From SFEL01 sp963640685 (GTDB taxonomy: Bacteria > Bacillota > Clostridia > Christensenellales > CAG-138): 64,000 nt of DNA. The position numbers and the translations under genes are program-made. Below the pieces are notes generated by a model, which was not told the DNA's origin, did no database searches, and worked only from the letters and a program-made list of their open reading frames with translations. Of this stretch, positions 16,395 through 25,886 are shown one piece after another; within the stretch, counting starts at the first letter, position 1; each line of letters begins with the position of its first letter. The stretch covers positions 1 to 64,000 of the forward strand of contig CAVIAA010000003.1 in NCBI GenBank assembly GCA_963640685.1, in the 5' to 3' direction.

Positions 16395-17423
16395 CTACAA
16401 GCACTTTACGGCTCGGTAGCAAAGGAAACCTTTCTTATCTCTAAGTTCCTCTATGTAGCCGCGTTTCTTAAGATAGTCTATATGCGATATACACTCACCT
16501 ATTGCAAACCAGCGCTGCATCGGCGGAAAACCATCCCAGCTGTCAGCACGTATCTTCCAAGTCATGCCTCCGGCTATCTCATAAAGATAACCCACATTCA
16601 ATCTGTGTACAACGGAAAGGCACTCTGCGATCCGTTTCTCATGGTGTTCCCTGAGTTGAGATATCCTGCTGTGAAAATCGCCCTTATGTCTGTGGGCAGG
16701 CAGCGGCAGCGTGACATCGCATGCATCTATCCGGTCAAGGCTGTTCAGATAATCGCCAAGCGAATCTTCAACGCCGGGCCAATGTGTTATGTTAGGCGTA
16801 ATGTCAAACATCACATGATCTCCGAGTATCATCGCCCCAGTATTTTCAACCTCAAAACACATATGCCCTGGAGTGTGTCCGGGCGTACATACGGCTTTTA
16901 ACGTATATCCCCCTGCCGTCAGCCTTTCTCCGTCCTCTATAAATTCATACTCGCAGTATTGCGCTTCCTTTGGTATTATCGTACTGAAGGTAGCCTCAGT
17001 CATTTCCTTGAGTATCCTTTCATCTACCCGGCTCTCACGTAGCCGCAGTACTACATCCTCAAGTACGTCCCTAAAATTCCTCCCACCGTTGCTTTCCACA
17101 AGAAACTTTGCATCCAGTCTCCCAATGTAAACCTTTATTCCCGGCCTTTTGAGGAATGGAACACCTGATATATGATCGGCATGTATATGGGTAAGCAATA
17201 TGTCTGTCTCCTCCAGCGCAGCTCCGCAGGCGGCACAACCAAGCTCTATTGTCTCAAAGCATTCCCTCTTTGCAAATCCTGTATCAACTATAAGGTTCCT
17301 GCTACCTTGCTGTTCTGTGCGCCGAAAAAGGTAGCAATTAAGCTCCTTAAGCGGGTTTCCCGTCAGCGGCACCGGTATGCGGTAAAGCCCTGGCATCAGC
17401 TCTTTTATATCGTAACCATCCAT
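16395..17423 (-). CDS. MBL-fold metallo-hydrolase
   Basis: 342 residues. The metal site THIHADH (His79, His81, Asp83, His84) is followed by CTPGHTPGH and a DH motif, so both zinc sites are present. The C-terminal 90 residues form a helical cap as in other MBL thioesterase-like hydrolases. Its ATG overlaps the stop of the preceding thioesterase gene (TAATG). As the last gene of the dehydratase operon it may hydrolyse a CoA thioester or a lactone; this is inferred from position only. Confidence 0.85.
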   Translation of the reverse strand: MDGYDIKELMPGLYRIPVPLTGNPLKELNCYLFRRTEQQGSRNLIVDTGFAKRECFETIELGCAACGAALEETDILLTHIHADHISGVPFLKRPGIKVYIGRLDAKFLVESNGGRNFRDVLEDVVLRLRESRVDERILKEMTEATFSTIIPKEAQYCEYEFIEDGERLTAGGYTLKAVCTPGHTPGHMCFEVENTGAMILGDHVMFDITPNITHWPGVEDSLGDYLNSLDRIDACDVTLPLPAHRHKGDFHSRISQLREHHEKRIAECLSVVHRLNVGYLYEIAGGMTWKIRADSWDGFPPMQRWFAIGECISHIDYLKKRGYIEELRDKKGFLCYRAVKCL

Positions 17424-18163
17424 TATTGTTTTTCAAAGCACAGCCTGCACACAAAGGCGACAATACTGTCAGCCCTTATACCGACCACTATTGCTTCCTC
17501 CTCGCTCTCAGTCTTTTTAAGTGTAACTCTCTCCCCCGTAGAAAGCTCACGTTGAAAGTATATCTCACTGCGCCTGAGTCTGTCCATCGCCGCTCTTTTC
17601 CCCTCACTAAGCACATCATACGCCATATCCGGATACCTCACATTATCCGCATGTCCTACTGCATCTATCCAGCTCGGAGGAATGATAATGCTCCCGGCGC
17701 ATTCCATCTCTTCCGCATTTACGCTTATCCGGCTGGATGAGGTTATCAGTCTCTCGCCCCTTGAAAAGTAGGAAAAATCCATCGTGCTTTTGGGGTCTCG
17801 AACAACGCACCGTGTTACCATATCAATGACCAAAAAATACACCGCACTCACGAAAGATATCTCATTTCTCGTCCGATTATAATAGGCCAGCTCCAGCCTT
17901 GAAGCCGCCCCTCCCTCTTCGGAAAGCCATATTCTGCATATTATATCGTCCGTATAGTCAAAGGCATGCAGAATCTCCGTTGTATCCGCAACGTATGCAA
18001 ACGCTCTGCCTTGCCTGAACATCTCGTTTATATCTTGCCCGGAGGGTCGGAAATACCTCTCCACTACGTTGGTTAGAAGCCGTTGATATGCGGCAGGCGT
18101 CATCCGGTTGCAGGCATTCCGCATGTTTGTGTCTATGAATATTGGCAGCTCCGGCGTTTTCAT
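17423..18163 (-). CDS. Acyl-ACP/acyl-CoA thioesterase-like double hotdog protein
   Basis: 246 residues. The C-terminal half contains the motif IDAVGHADNVRYPDMAYD, which matches the GHxxNxxY motif of hotdog thioesterases of the acyl-ACP thioesterase type. The N-terminal half looks like a second hotdog, giving the usual double domain. Such an enzyme could release the CoA from a pathway product or a blocked intermediate. It is coupled to the MBL gene by a TAATG overlap and separated from the dehydratase genes by a hairpin at 18211-18247. Confidence 0.7.
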   Translation of the reverse strand: MKTPELPIFIDTNMRNACNRMTPAAYQRLLTNVVERYFRPSGQDINEMFRQGRAFAYVADTTEILHAFDYTDDIICRIWLSEEGGAASRLELAYYNRTRNEISFVSAVYFLVIDMVTRCVVRDPKSTMDFSYFSRGERLITSSSRISVNAEEMECAGSIIIPPSWIDAVGHADNVRYPDMAYDVLSEGKRAAMDRLRRSEIYFQRELSTGERVTLKKTESEEEAIVVGIRADSIVAFVCRLCFEKQ

Positions 18164-18210
18164 TCTCCTTGTATACTGTCTCCTGATTTTTTAGTATAAA
18201 ATTAAAGAAA

Positions 18211-18247
18211 GCTGTCCGGGAAGGATGGGGGGATATACCCGGACAGC
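18211..18247 (-). terminator. Hairpin between dehydratase and thioesterase genes
   Basis: A perfect ten-base-pair stem GCTGTCCGGG/CCCGGACAGC with a 17-base loop. On the minus strand it is followed by TTTCTTT, a weak T-run, so it may attenuate rather than stop transcription, or stabilise the upstream message end. Confidence 0.6.
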
Positions 18248-18255
18248 GAGGGACA

Positions 18256-19368
18256 CTACATATTTTCTGCAAAGCTTTGCAGTCTTGTTCTTATCTGCTC
18301 CACAGAGGTCGCCTGCTGGTCTATCTCGATGGTAAGGCATGGGATCCCCGTTTTTTTGCAAGCGTCCAAAATAATTGGAACATCATATTCCTCCGGATCG
18401 CAGAACTTCATCAGCGCTATGACCAATCCGTCAGCCTTCTTTGCGCGCACAGTCTCAATAAGGCTGTTTATGCGGCTCTTATATGGGTCAAAAGCCAACG
18501 AACAAACACGATTGCGCCACTGCTGTGCGAGGGCGTATACTGGCTCTGCCATGTAAGGCACATCGGTCGTAAACTGACGCGATTCCTGTGCAAGGTCGTC
18601 CGCTGCTATGCTTATATCGAACTGACCAAATATGTCCAGCAATTCGTTCGGTTCCATGGTGATACCGGTTACCACTACACGTTTTCCGTTCCATTCCTCC
18701 GGCTGGTCCTTGCGCAGTTCATTCGTGAGGCCCTCTATCAGCGGCAGGTAGTCCTTTTTATCCATAAAAAAGCCCGCCTTTATAATGTTATGGCGTACCG
18801 TTGGGGTAATTATTCTCGGATAGTCCGCAGCTACCTTTGTGAACTCACGCATTGCAGCCCTGTACTTATTGTAAAACTCTATAGATCCCGACAATGCCTC
18901 TTCGGTTATCGTAACGCCAAGTATCGGCTCCAGCCGGTAGCACAGCATCTTGTACTGATCCGCCAAAAACTCAAGCGATGCTTCGGACTGTCTGTTTTGC
19001 GGATGTACAAACGGTACCGCAGGGCACTTTCCTTTCCACTTCTGCCCTATACACTTAAGCGTATCGCACGGAGCCGGTATGATGACCGCGTTCAGGCAGT
19101 CATAAGTACCCCTTGTCTCATATTCCAGTATGGACTGCATTATTGAACAGGCAAATGACGGCAGATACGTGCGGGCATTTTGCAGCTCTACGTTTCCTCC
19201 CCAAAGGCCAACTGGGATTGCCCCTGCAGCGTATATTATCTCCTCGGGTGCATAGGGCGCTACCCAGCCCACAAGTTTCTTGCCCGTCTTTTTCGCCGCA
19301 GTTTCCACGGCCTCGTGCGGCGATGCGGAGATTTTTAAGAGTTTTTCGATATATTCTTCAGTTTTCAT
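18256..19368 (-). CDS. 2-hydroxyacyl-CoA dehydratase, beta-type subunit (FldC/HadC-like)
   Basis: 370 residues from ATG 19368, chosen over 19401 because GGAGGAAG precedes it and the upstream gene stops at 19370. The protein belongs to the HgdB/FldC/HadC family. It has the conserved cysteines for a [4Fe-4S] cluster (PSFACSIMQS near 80, PAPCDTLKC near 110 and MKFCDPEEYD near 320) and the motif GWVAPYAPEEIIYAAG at the start. With its partner it removes water from an (R)-2-hydroxyacyl-CoA by a ketyl radical mechanism. The substrate is not set by sequence. Confidence 0.88.
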   Translation of the reverse strand: MKTEEYIEKLLKISASPHEAVETAAKKTGKKLVGWVAPYAPEEIIYAAGAIPVGLWGGNVELQNARTYLPSFACSIMQSILEYETRGTYDCLNAVIIPAPCDTLKCIGQKWKGKCPAVPFVHPQNRQSEASLEFLADQYKMLCYRLEPILGVTITEEALSGSIEFYNKYRAAMREFTKVAADYPRIITPTVRHNIIKAGFFMDKKDYLPLIEGLTNELRKDQPEEWNGKRVVVTGITMEPNELLDIFGQFDISIAADDLAQESRQFTTDVPYMAEPVYALAQQWRNRVCSLAFDPYKSRINSLIETVRAKKADGLVIALMKFCDPEEYDVPIILDACKKTGIPCLTIEIDQQATSVEQIRTRLQSFAENM

Positions 19369-19369
19369 T

Positions 19370-20620
19370 TTATTCTTCCTCCGCTTTTGTTTTTTTAGCA
19401 TCCATCATTTCTACAAGGGCATCTATTCTAGTTTCATACTGCGCCTCTGAGAAATTTCTCGGATCTGCCTGATCACCGTCAAATGTAGTAACGGCTACAC
19501 CGAGATCCTTTTTCAGGGCCTGAGCTATCTCATACTGCATGAAGTCGCATATCTTGCAGCTTCTGTTTATATGCCAGACCACGCCCTCGCATTTGGTTTC
19601 TTGAATTATATTCTTGCGTACCTCTGTAGCGCCCTTGAGGCCAAGGTTATTTGCCATTCCGGTATACGCTTTTGCATATTCATCCAGATTTCCCGGCGTA
19701 TATGTCAGCGCCCATGCTGCGGGATAATTCGATCCCGTCATATTCATTCCTCTTGCCTTGAGCGTCTTATATGTGTATGAAAGATACGGCCAGCAAGCTA
19801 TGCCGTCCCACATTATCCTATATTTCTCCTCGGCTCCCTTAAGACCACATATACCATTTGCTATTCTATCCTTGAGCTCCACCTCCAGCTTGCGAAAAAC
19901 AGTTCCACACTCCGGCTTGCCTCTCATGCAGACTATAAGAGCCATGTAGTTGAACATGTCAAAGCCATTGAGCGGAGACGGCACGGCAGAGCAAAGGTCC
20001 GTTGCGTCCTTCCAAGCCCTTGCGTTTTCAGAAGCGACCTTCATGACTTCGCCGAACTTATCATAATCAAACGACTTGCCGCATATATCCTCAAGCTGAC
20101 GTATTATATCCTTAAATTGAGCCTTTACGTAATCTATATTTTGCTGCGTTATCTCGTCACCCTGATTGTATGGAACATCGAGTATTATACATGGTATATG
20201 AAGTGAATAGGCTATATTCTCATACCACTTCAACAGCGTCTCACATATGTTATTACAGAGCAGCACAAAATCTGGCAGCGGCATTTCTTCTGAAATACAA
20301 TGCTGCACATCCATATAGGCAAGGTTTGCCCTCGCATATCCACATATATCGTTTGCATAGCCCTTAGCCTCAGCGTACTCCAGCAACTCTGGCCCACCCT
20401 TCCTTGCAGCTATGCCAACTACGTGGTTCTCCGGATACACTGTGTACACGCCCATTACTTCGTTGAATTCACACGGCGCTATGGAACTGGCCCAGCAAAC
20501 CAGATCGCCCCGTGCCTTCGCCTGGCGGGCATCCTCCATGTTTTTGGCGACCAAGTAATTCAGCATATCTTTCGATGACATTTCATCGAAATGAACTCCG
20601 GCTTTTATTTCTTCGCTCAT
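19370..20620 (-). CDS. 2-hydroxyacyl-CoA dehydratase, alpha-type subunit (FldB/HadB-like)
   Basis: 416 residues from ATG 20620, preceded by GGAGGG; an earlier ATG at 20632 lies inside the binding site. It has the family features CWASSIAPCEF near residue 45, FVLLCNNICETLLKW near 130, and the C-terminal NRSCKICDFMQYE, which supply cluster ligands. It forms the heterodimer with the next gene. The stop abuts the start of that gene, implying coupled translation. Confidence 0.9.
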   Translation of the reverse strand: MSEEIKAGVHFDEMSSKDMLNYLVAKNMEDARQAKARGDLVCWASSIAPCEFNEVMGVYTVYPENHVVGIAARKGGPELLEYAEAKGYANDICGYARANLAYMDVQHCISEEMPLPDFVLLCNNICETLLKWYENIAYSLHIPCIILDVPYNQGDEITQQNIDYVKAQFKDIIRQLEDICGKSFDYDKFGEVMKVASENARAWKDATDLCSAVPSPLNGFDMFNYMALIVCMRGKPECGTVFRKLEVELKDRIANGICGLKGAEEKYRIMWDGIACWPYLSYTYKTLKARGMNMTGSNYPAAWALTYTPGNLDEYAKAYTGMANNLGLKGATEVRKNIIQETKCEGVVWHINRSCKICDFMQYEIAQALKKDLGVAVTTFDGDQADPRNFSEAQYETRIDALVEMMDAKKTKAEEE

Positions 20621-20635
20621 GATTCCCTCCATTAT

Positions 20636-21424
20636 CTATTTCGTGTTTTTAAGCGCATCCTTGTAGGCGAAAAGAGCCGCGCCAAGCGCCCCGGTAAGCT
20701 GAGGCCGGTCTGCGACCAGTACCTTTCTCTTGAGTGCCTCTTCAAAGGCTCGTCTTACGCCGTTATTCATTGCGACCCCGCCGGTAAGCACAAATTCGGG
20801 CTTCTTCGCCGTCCTGTTTATCAACCCCATTGCGCGGCTTATTACGGAATCGTGTATCCCCGCTATGATGTCTACTTTCTCTATTCTTTTGCTAAGTAGG
20901 CTTATTACCTCGGACTCCGCAAACACGGTGCATGTACTGGATACCGAAACTTTGTTCTCGCTCTCGGCATCAAGCGCGCCCATTTCCTTTACATCCGTTT
21001 CCAGCACGCGAGCCATATTGTCTATAAATCGACCCGTACCCGCAGCGCATTTGTCGTTCATGTAGAACTCGCTTACTACACCGTTTTCGTCTATTTCTAT
21101 CGCCTTGCAGTCCTGCCCGCCTATATCCAATATCGTTCGTGCCTCGGGAAACAGAAAGCCGACGCCCTTTGCATGACAGCTTATTTCGCTTATTGCTCTG
21201 GCAGGCAGCTCCATAGAATACCTGCCGTAACCGGTAACCACTATGGCAGAAAAGTCCTTCTGTCCAAGATCCGAGGCAGCATATATTTCCTCCATCAACC
21301 TGCTCGGGCCGCTTGTACCCGTTCCGGACTGTACAGCGGCAGAAGCGATTATATCCCTGCCGTTGGCCAGCACCACCGCCTTGCAAGAGGAGGATCCTAT
21401 GTCTACGCCAAGAGTGTACAGCAT
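20636..21424 (-). CDS. 2-hydroxyacyl-CoA dehydratase activator (FldI/HadI/HgdC-like ATPase)
   Basis: 262 residues from ATG 21424, where GGAGGTG precedes; the frame runs open to 21451. It is an ASKHA-fold ATPase with LGVDIGSSSCKAVVL at the N-terminus. The two cysteines that bridge a [4Fe-4S] cluster across the dimer are Cys126 (NDKCAAGTG) and Cys165 (SSTCTVF). It injects one electron into the dehydratase with ATP hydrolysis. Placement directly before the two dehydratase subunits fits the fld and had operons. Confidence 0.93.
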   Translation of the reverse strand: MLYTLGVDIGSSSCKAVVLANGRDIIASAAVQSGTGTSGPSRLMEEIYAASDLGQKDFSAIVVTGYGRYSMELPARAISEISCHAKGVGFLFPEARTILDIGGQDCKAIEIDENGVVSEFYMNDKCAAGTGRFIDNMARVLETDVKEMGALDAESENKVSVSSTCTVFAESEVISLLSKRIEKVDIIAGIHDSVISRAMGLINRTAKKPEFVLTGGVAMNNGVRRAFEEALKRKVLVADRPQLTGALGAALFAYKDALKNTK

Positions 21425-21499
21425 TTCACACCTCCGTTTCTTAATAAGCACAGCAAGCCGCTTCTTCCCCTAGCAGCGGCTTGCTTGATGAATGAAGCG

Positions 21500-22510
21500 C
21501 TATGCTTCTTTCATTGCCTTGAGTTCCTTAGTGAGAGCAGGAACTATCTCAAACAGATCACCCACTATGCCATAGTGAGCCACATCGAATATCGGAGCAG
21601 TCTCGTCTTTGTTTATGGCAACGATTATCTTGGACTTGCTCATACCCGCTATATGCTGTACAGCACCGGATATACCGCAGGCTATGTATATCGTGGGTGA
21701 TATGGTCTTGCCCGTCTGTCCAACCTGATGGCTCTGGTCTATCCAGCCGGAATCTACCGCAGCACGACTCGCACCTACAGCACCGCCAACAACTTCTGCC
21801 AGCTCCTGAAGTATCTTAAAGTTTTCGCCGTTTTTCATTCCTCGTCCGCCTGAGACCACTATATCAGCATCTGCTACGTCTATGCCATCGCTCTTTGCGG
21901 CCGCAATAAAGTCCAGCACTTTCGTTCGAACGGCTCCGGTATCGACAGGTATGTTTTCCCATATTATCTCGGGCTTATTATTCGGATTCTGTGCGGGACG
22001 CTGGAAATTGCCGGGACGGACGGTACCCATCTGGGGGCGGGTAGTTGCGCAGACTATCTGAGCATACAGATTGCCACCAAATGCCGGACGTTCCCATACC
22101 ACATTCTGCTTCTCTTCGTCCATAAAGAGGCCGGTGCAGTCCGCCGTGAGACCCGTGCGCAGACTTACCGCCAATTTTGAGCCCAGATCGCGTCCGTTTA
22201 TGGTTGCACCTATCAGTATGGCGTTTGGGTTATACTTATGGCACAGCTCCAGCATTGCTTGACCGTACGCATCGGCAGTATAGAATCTATACTCGGCAGC
22301 TTTAACTACATATATCTTATCTGCGCCATAGAGACTTGCTTCCTTTATCGCTTTGTCAACGTCGTCGCTTATTATGACAGCGCAGAGCTTTTGACCCATA
22401 TCGTCCGCCAGCTTGCGACCCTGTCCCATCAGCTCAAAACCAACTTTTTTAGGCTCACCGTCGAAACACTCGATAAATACCCATACGTCCTTATAAGCTT
22501 CAAAACTCAT
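21500..22510 (-). CDS. etfA: Electron transfer flavoprotein alpha subunit
   Basis: 336 residues with the FAD-binding C-terminal domain: QVGQTGKTISP, YIACGISGAVQH and KDETAPIFDVAHYGIVGD. It starts at ATG 22510 after AAGGAGAAG and follows etfB by 15 bases. With EtfB it carries electrons to or from the acyl-CoA dehydrogenase encoded just upstream. Whether this Etf bifurcates electrons cannot be decided from the motifs I can read. Confidence 0.93.
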   Translation of the reverse strand: MSFEAYKDVWVFIECFDGEPKKVGFELMGQGRKLADDMGQKLCAVIISDDVDKAIKEASLYGADKIYVVKAAEYRFYTADAYGQAMLELCHKYNPNAILIGATINGRDLGSKLAVSLRTGLTADCTGLFMDEEKQNVVWERPAFGGNLYAQIVCATTRPQMGTVRPGNFQRPAQNPNNKPEIIWENIPVDTGAVRTKVLDFIAAAKSDGIDVADADIVVSGGRGMKNGENFKILQELAEVVGGAVGASRAAVDSGWIDQSHQVGQTGKTISPTIYIACGISGAVQHIAGMSKSKIIVAINKDETAPIFDVAHYGIVGDLFEIVPALTKELKAMKEA

Positions 22511-22525
22511 TCTGCTTCTCCTTTC

Positions 22526-23317
22526 TTACAGTGCTCTCACATCGATGAGCTTTGTTACCAGATTGTGCGCCAACTCCTTGGGGGTATTGTCCTCAAGTCT
22601 TTCGCACAGGCTAGTACGCTCAGGAGTAAAAGTAAATTTTACCCTCGTAGGAGAACCGTCAAGCCCTATCTTGGACTGGTCAAAATCCTCTTGCATATCC
22701 CTCAGTGTTATGTTTTGTATATCGCAGCGCACGGAATAAAGCGTCCGTTCAAGAGTTGCATAACGAGGGGTATTCGTATCCTTCGTGACAGTTACCAGAA
22801 CCGGGAGCTTAGCTTCGGTGATCTGTATCCCTTCCTCTACCTGCCGGCGGGCTATCATCTTATTCCCCTCTATCTTCATATCCAAAACATACGTAAGGCG
22901 TGCACAACCCATATGTTCTGCAATAGAGGGTGCCGTTTGTCCGGTATCTCCGTCTATGGCCTGCTTGCCTCCAATGATAACATCAAAGGGTCCAAGCTTC
23001 TCCAGCGTCTTTGCAAGTATATAGCTTGTAGCATATGTATCGGAACCGCCAAAAGCACGGTCAGTCACCAGATATGCATTATCCGCACCCATAGATATGG
23101 CCTGACGCAGAACAGCCTTCGCCTGCTCTGGACCCATACATATGGCGGTGACCTCTCCGCTATACTGATCCTTGAGGCGCAATGCGGCCTCTATCGCGTT
23201 CACGTCAAATGGGTTGGTAATGCTTGGGACGCCTTGACGTATCAAAGTCTTTTTAACAGGATCGATACGAATCTCGGTCGTATCGGGTACCTGCTTGACA
23301 CAAACAGCTATCTTCAT
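22526..23317 (-). CDS. etfB: Electron transfer flavoprotein beta subunit
   Basis: 263 residues beginning MKIAVCVKQVPD, with NPFDVNAIEAALRLKD and GGKQAIDGDTGQTAPSIAEH, the standard EtfB pattern. It starts at ATG 23317 with AAAGGCG upstream. It lies between the acyl-CoA dehydrogenase and etfA genes in the same operon. Confidence 0.93.
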   Translation of the reverse strand: MKIAVCVKQVPDTTEIRIDPVKKTLIRQGVPSITNPFDVNAIEAALRLKDQYSGEVTAICMGPEQAKAVLRQAISMGADNAYLVTDRAFGGSDTYATSYILAKTLEKLGPFDVIIGGKQAIDGDTGQTAPSIAEHMGCARLTYVLDMKIEGNKMIARRQVEEGIQITEAKLPVLVTVTKDTNTPRYATLERTLYSVRCDIQNITLRDMQEDFDQSKIGLDGSPTRVKFTFTPERTSLCERLEDNTPKELAHNLVTKLIDVRAL

Positions 23318-23349
23318 ATCGTAATTTCGCCTTTCTGAATTCTAATATC

Positions 23350-24474
23350 TTAACGCAGATAAGCCCCTGCAATGACCTGGCGCTGTACCTCACATGTACC
23401 CTCGTATATCTGAAGTATCTTGGCATCCCGGAACAGCTTCTCCATGGGGTAGTCGTTCATGTAGCCGTATCCACCAAAGACCTGAAGTGCCTCCGTCGCC
23501 GCCCTGTTTGCTATGTCTGCGCCGTGGCACTTGGCCATGCAGGACACTGTTCCGTAAGGGAGCTTCGCGTCCATCAGCTCTGCGGCATGGTAGCAAAGCT
23601 GACGAGTGGATTCCACGTCTATAGCCATGTCGGCTATTTTTGTTTGTATTGCGCCGAGCTTTGCAATTGGCTTGCCAAACTGCACACGAGTCTTTGCATA
23701 CTGTACCGCCTCCTCAAGGCAACGAGAAGCGAGGCCCACGCCGGCAATGCCGACATTGAGACGGGATACGTCCAGTGTCATCATGGCCATTTTGAATCCG
23801 TTGTTTACCTGACCCACAAGGTGATCCTTTGGAATATGCACGTCTTGGAATATTACCTCCGCAGTATTGCTGAGACGTATACCCATCTTGTTCTCTATCT
23901 TGCCTATGCTTACGCCCTGACGGTTACGTTCAACCATGAAGCAGCTTATGCCCTTCGTTCTAAGTGATCTGTCAGTAGAAGCAAACACGAGGTATATGTC
24001 ACATATCCCGCCGTTCGTTATAAAGCACTTAGAGCCGTTGATGACCCACTCGTCCCCTTCCTGCACGGCAACCGTGCGTACACCGCCCGCATCGGAACCG
24101 GCGTTGGGCTCGGTAAGACAGAATCCAGTCCATCCCTTGGTTTCATATTCCATGAAGTACTTTTTCTGTTCCTCGGTGCCAAACATATCCATAAGGTGCG
24201 CGTTGGACGCATTTACTCCCACCGCACTGCTAAGACCCAACTCATACTTGCCCAGCATTTCCGCAACTACAGTCTGCTGTATGTTGTTCAAACCGGGACC
24301 GCCATACTCCTTTGGTACGCCTATGGCACTAAGACCCATCTTCACCATGTTGTCGTAGAGTTCAGCTGGGAATTGGTGTCCGGCATCGTAATCGGCAGCC
24401 ACCGGGGCGACCTTTTCCTTGCACCATTTTTCCACAAGAGCGGCAATGGCCAAGTCTTCCTGATTAAGAATCAT
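23350..24474 (-). CDS. Acyl-CoA dehydrogenase (enoyl-CoA reductase role likely)
   Basis: 374 residues, full length for the family. It has the FAD and substrate motifs CLTEPNAGSDAG near 118 and GGYGYMNDYPMEKLFRDAK near 333, and the catalytic glutamate in IYEGT (Glu358). With Etf and a 2-hydroxyacyl-CoA dehydratase in the same operon it most likely works in the reductive direction, turning an enoyl-CoA (for example cinnamoyl-, indoleacryloyl- or isocaprenoyl-CoA) into the saturated CoA ester. GGAGATA precedes ATG 24474. Confidence 0.92.
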   Translation of the reverse strand: MILNQEDLAIAALVEKWCKEKVAPVAADYDAGHQFPAELYDNMVKMGLSAIGVPKEYGGPGLNNIQQTVVAEMLGKYELGLSSAVGVNASNAHLMDMFGTEEQKKYFMEYETKGWTGFCLTEPNAGSDAGGVRTVAVQEGDEWVINGSKCFITNGGICDIYLVFASTDRSLRTKGISCFMVERNRQGVSIGKIENKMGIRLSNTAEVIFQDVHIPKDHLVGQVNNGFKMAMMTLDVSRLNVGIAGVGLASRCLEEAVQYAKTRVQFGKPIAKLGAIQTKIADMAIDVESTRQLCYHAAELMDAKLPYGTVSCMAKCHGADIANRAATEALQVFGGYGYMNDYPMEKLFRDAKILQIYEGTCEVQRQVIAGAYLR

Positions 24475-24542
24475 ACAAATATCTCCTTTTTGATTATCTA
24501 TCGCAATAATTCAGACGGCATAGCCGACCTGTTTTTTTGCTC

Positions 24543-25886
24543 TCACGCAAACACGCCCAGTGCTATCAGCTGCATCACTACCGCAAGGGCAGCAAGACTC
24601 GGGAAAAAAGATATGCCGAAATAATACCACGAGGCCGTTTTCAGGTCTATTTTTGTAAGAGCAACCGCGTTTATTACGCCGGCACACCAAGGTGTACATG
24701 GTGAGAGCTGCGCACAAATAGCCAGCCTTGCCCCGTTTTCGGCAGAAATTCCGGCAAATTTTTGTGCTATTATCGTTGCTATGCCCTCTGACGAGAGTAC
24801 CGGCACCGTATTTGCAATAAGTGCCGTCATAACGGATATCAACAGCACACCACCCGTCAGGTCCGGCAGTTTATCGAACATCGTCGCTATAACCGCAAAA
24901 CCGGGCATCTGAGGCATTATCGTTGCAAGCCCGGTAACGGCGGCAACGGTCACCACAGGCATTATCCCTGCCTGTAGGCCTGCGTTAAGAGTATCCTTAG
25001 GCGATACGAGCTGCCTATGGAATATCAAGAAACAGAGTATACTAACTCCCGCAAGCGTTGTTTCTGCCTCCGCCTTCAGAGCTATCACGACAAAAACAGT
25101 AAGCGCTATCGGCAGCACAGACTTAAGCAGCCCGGGCAGCTCGTTCTCAGCCCGGCTTTCGCCGATTTGAGTTCTCATTATCGCTTCACCATCCGGATAA
25201 AAGCCTTCTCCTCTCTTTTCACATTTCCTGACATCAAACCATATGATAAGGGCGGCTACGGTAAGCTGAACCGCACAGAACACCAGTGACATTGCAGCCC
25301 CCGCAGTCGGGCTCACACCAAACAGCTCCGCGGCTTTTAGATTCTGCGCCTGCAGGTTGCCCGCAAGCACACCGTTGGTTATGTTTCCCAAGGCACCATA
25401 GCAATAAAACCGCCAGGGAACATCACATTCCGAAAACAGCTCTCTCCCCAAAGCGACTACGGCAAACACCATCACAAACCCAGATATGCCGCAATAGCCC
25501 AGCACTATGTAAAACACCGGAAGCACACAAACCGCATAGAATTTGGCGTGTTTAGACCGTCTTATTACCCTCTTGAGTGCAAGTGCAATGCGTCTTATTG
25601 CGCCGCTGTCATCCATGACCTTACCGTACAGGGCGGAAAACATAAAGAGCAGTAAATAGCTTTTAATGAAGCCGCCAACGCCGCTCATGTATGATATAAA
25701 ACCGTCCCTGCCCGATATGAGTAACCCGTACATATCCGAAAGCCTATTGCCCATTGCCGGCAACGATAGCGCTATCATTATCATTGCACTAAGCACCGCC
25801 GCGAGTATGGTGTTTGTCCGTCTAAAGCAAAGCACTATGAACAGCAGCAGACCCGCGGCGATTCCAAAGAGACTAACTATTACCAC
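24543..25886 (-). CDS. Membrane permease of the ion transporter type (GntP-like, tentative)
   Basis: 447 residues with about twelve hydrophobic segments. There is no diagnostic motif I can name with certainty; length, even segment spacing and the amphipathic helical hairpin-like stretches resemble GntP/citrate-type carboxylate carriers. It starts at GTG 25886 behind AAGGGGG and overlaps the ligase gene by 14 bases. Its place in the operon suggests import of the hydroxy acid substrate or export of the reduced acid. Confidence 0.6.
   Translation of the reverse strand: MVIVSLFGIAAGLLLFIVLCFRRTNTILAAVLSAMIMIALSLPAMGNRLSDMYGLLISGRDGFISYMSGVGGFIKSYLLLFMFSALYGKVMDDSGAIRRIALALKRVIRRSKHAKFYAVCVLPVFYIVLGYCGISGFVMVFAVVALGRELFSECDVPWRFYCYGALGNITNGVLAGNLQAQNLKAAELFGVSPTAGAAMSLVFCAVQLTVAALIIWFDVRKCEKRGEGFYPDGEAIMRTQIGESRAENELPGLLKSVLPIALTVFVVIALKAEAETTLAGVSILCFLIFHRQLVSPKDTLNAGLQAGIMPVVTVAAVTGLATIMPQMPGFAVIATMFDKLPDLTGGVLLISVMTALIANTVPVLSSEGIATIIAQKFAGISAENGARLAICAQLSPCTPWCAGVINAVALTKIDLKTASWYYFGISFFPSLAALAVVMQLIALGVFA

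Noticed and set aside
18277..19146. 289-residue open frame opposite the dehydratase subunit
   Set aside because: Antisense shadow of a well-supported gene; rich in Tyr, Arg and Cys without domains.
22238..23338. 366-residue plus-strand frame opposite etfB and etfA
   Set aside because: It crosses two real genes on the other strand and has no protein family features.
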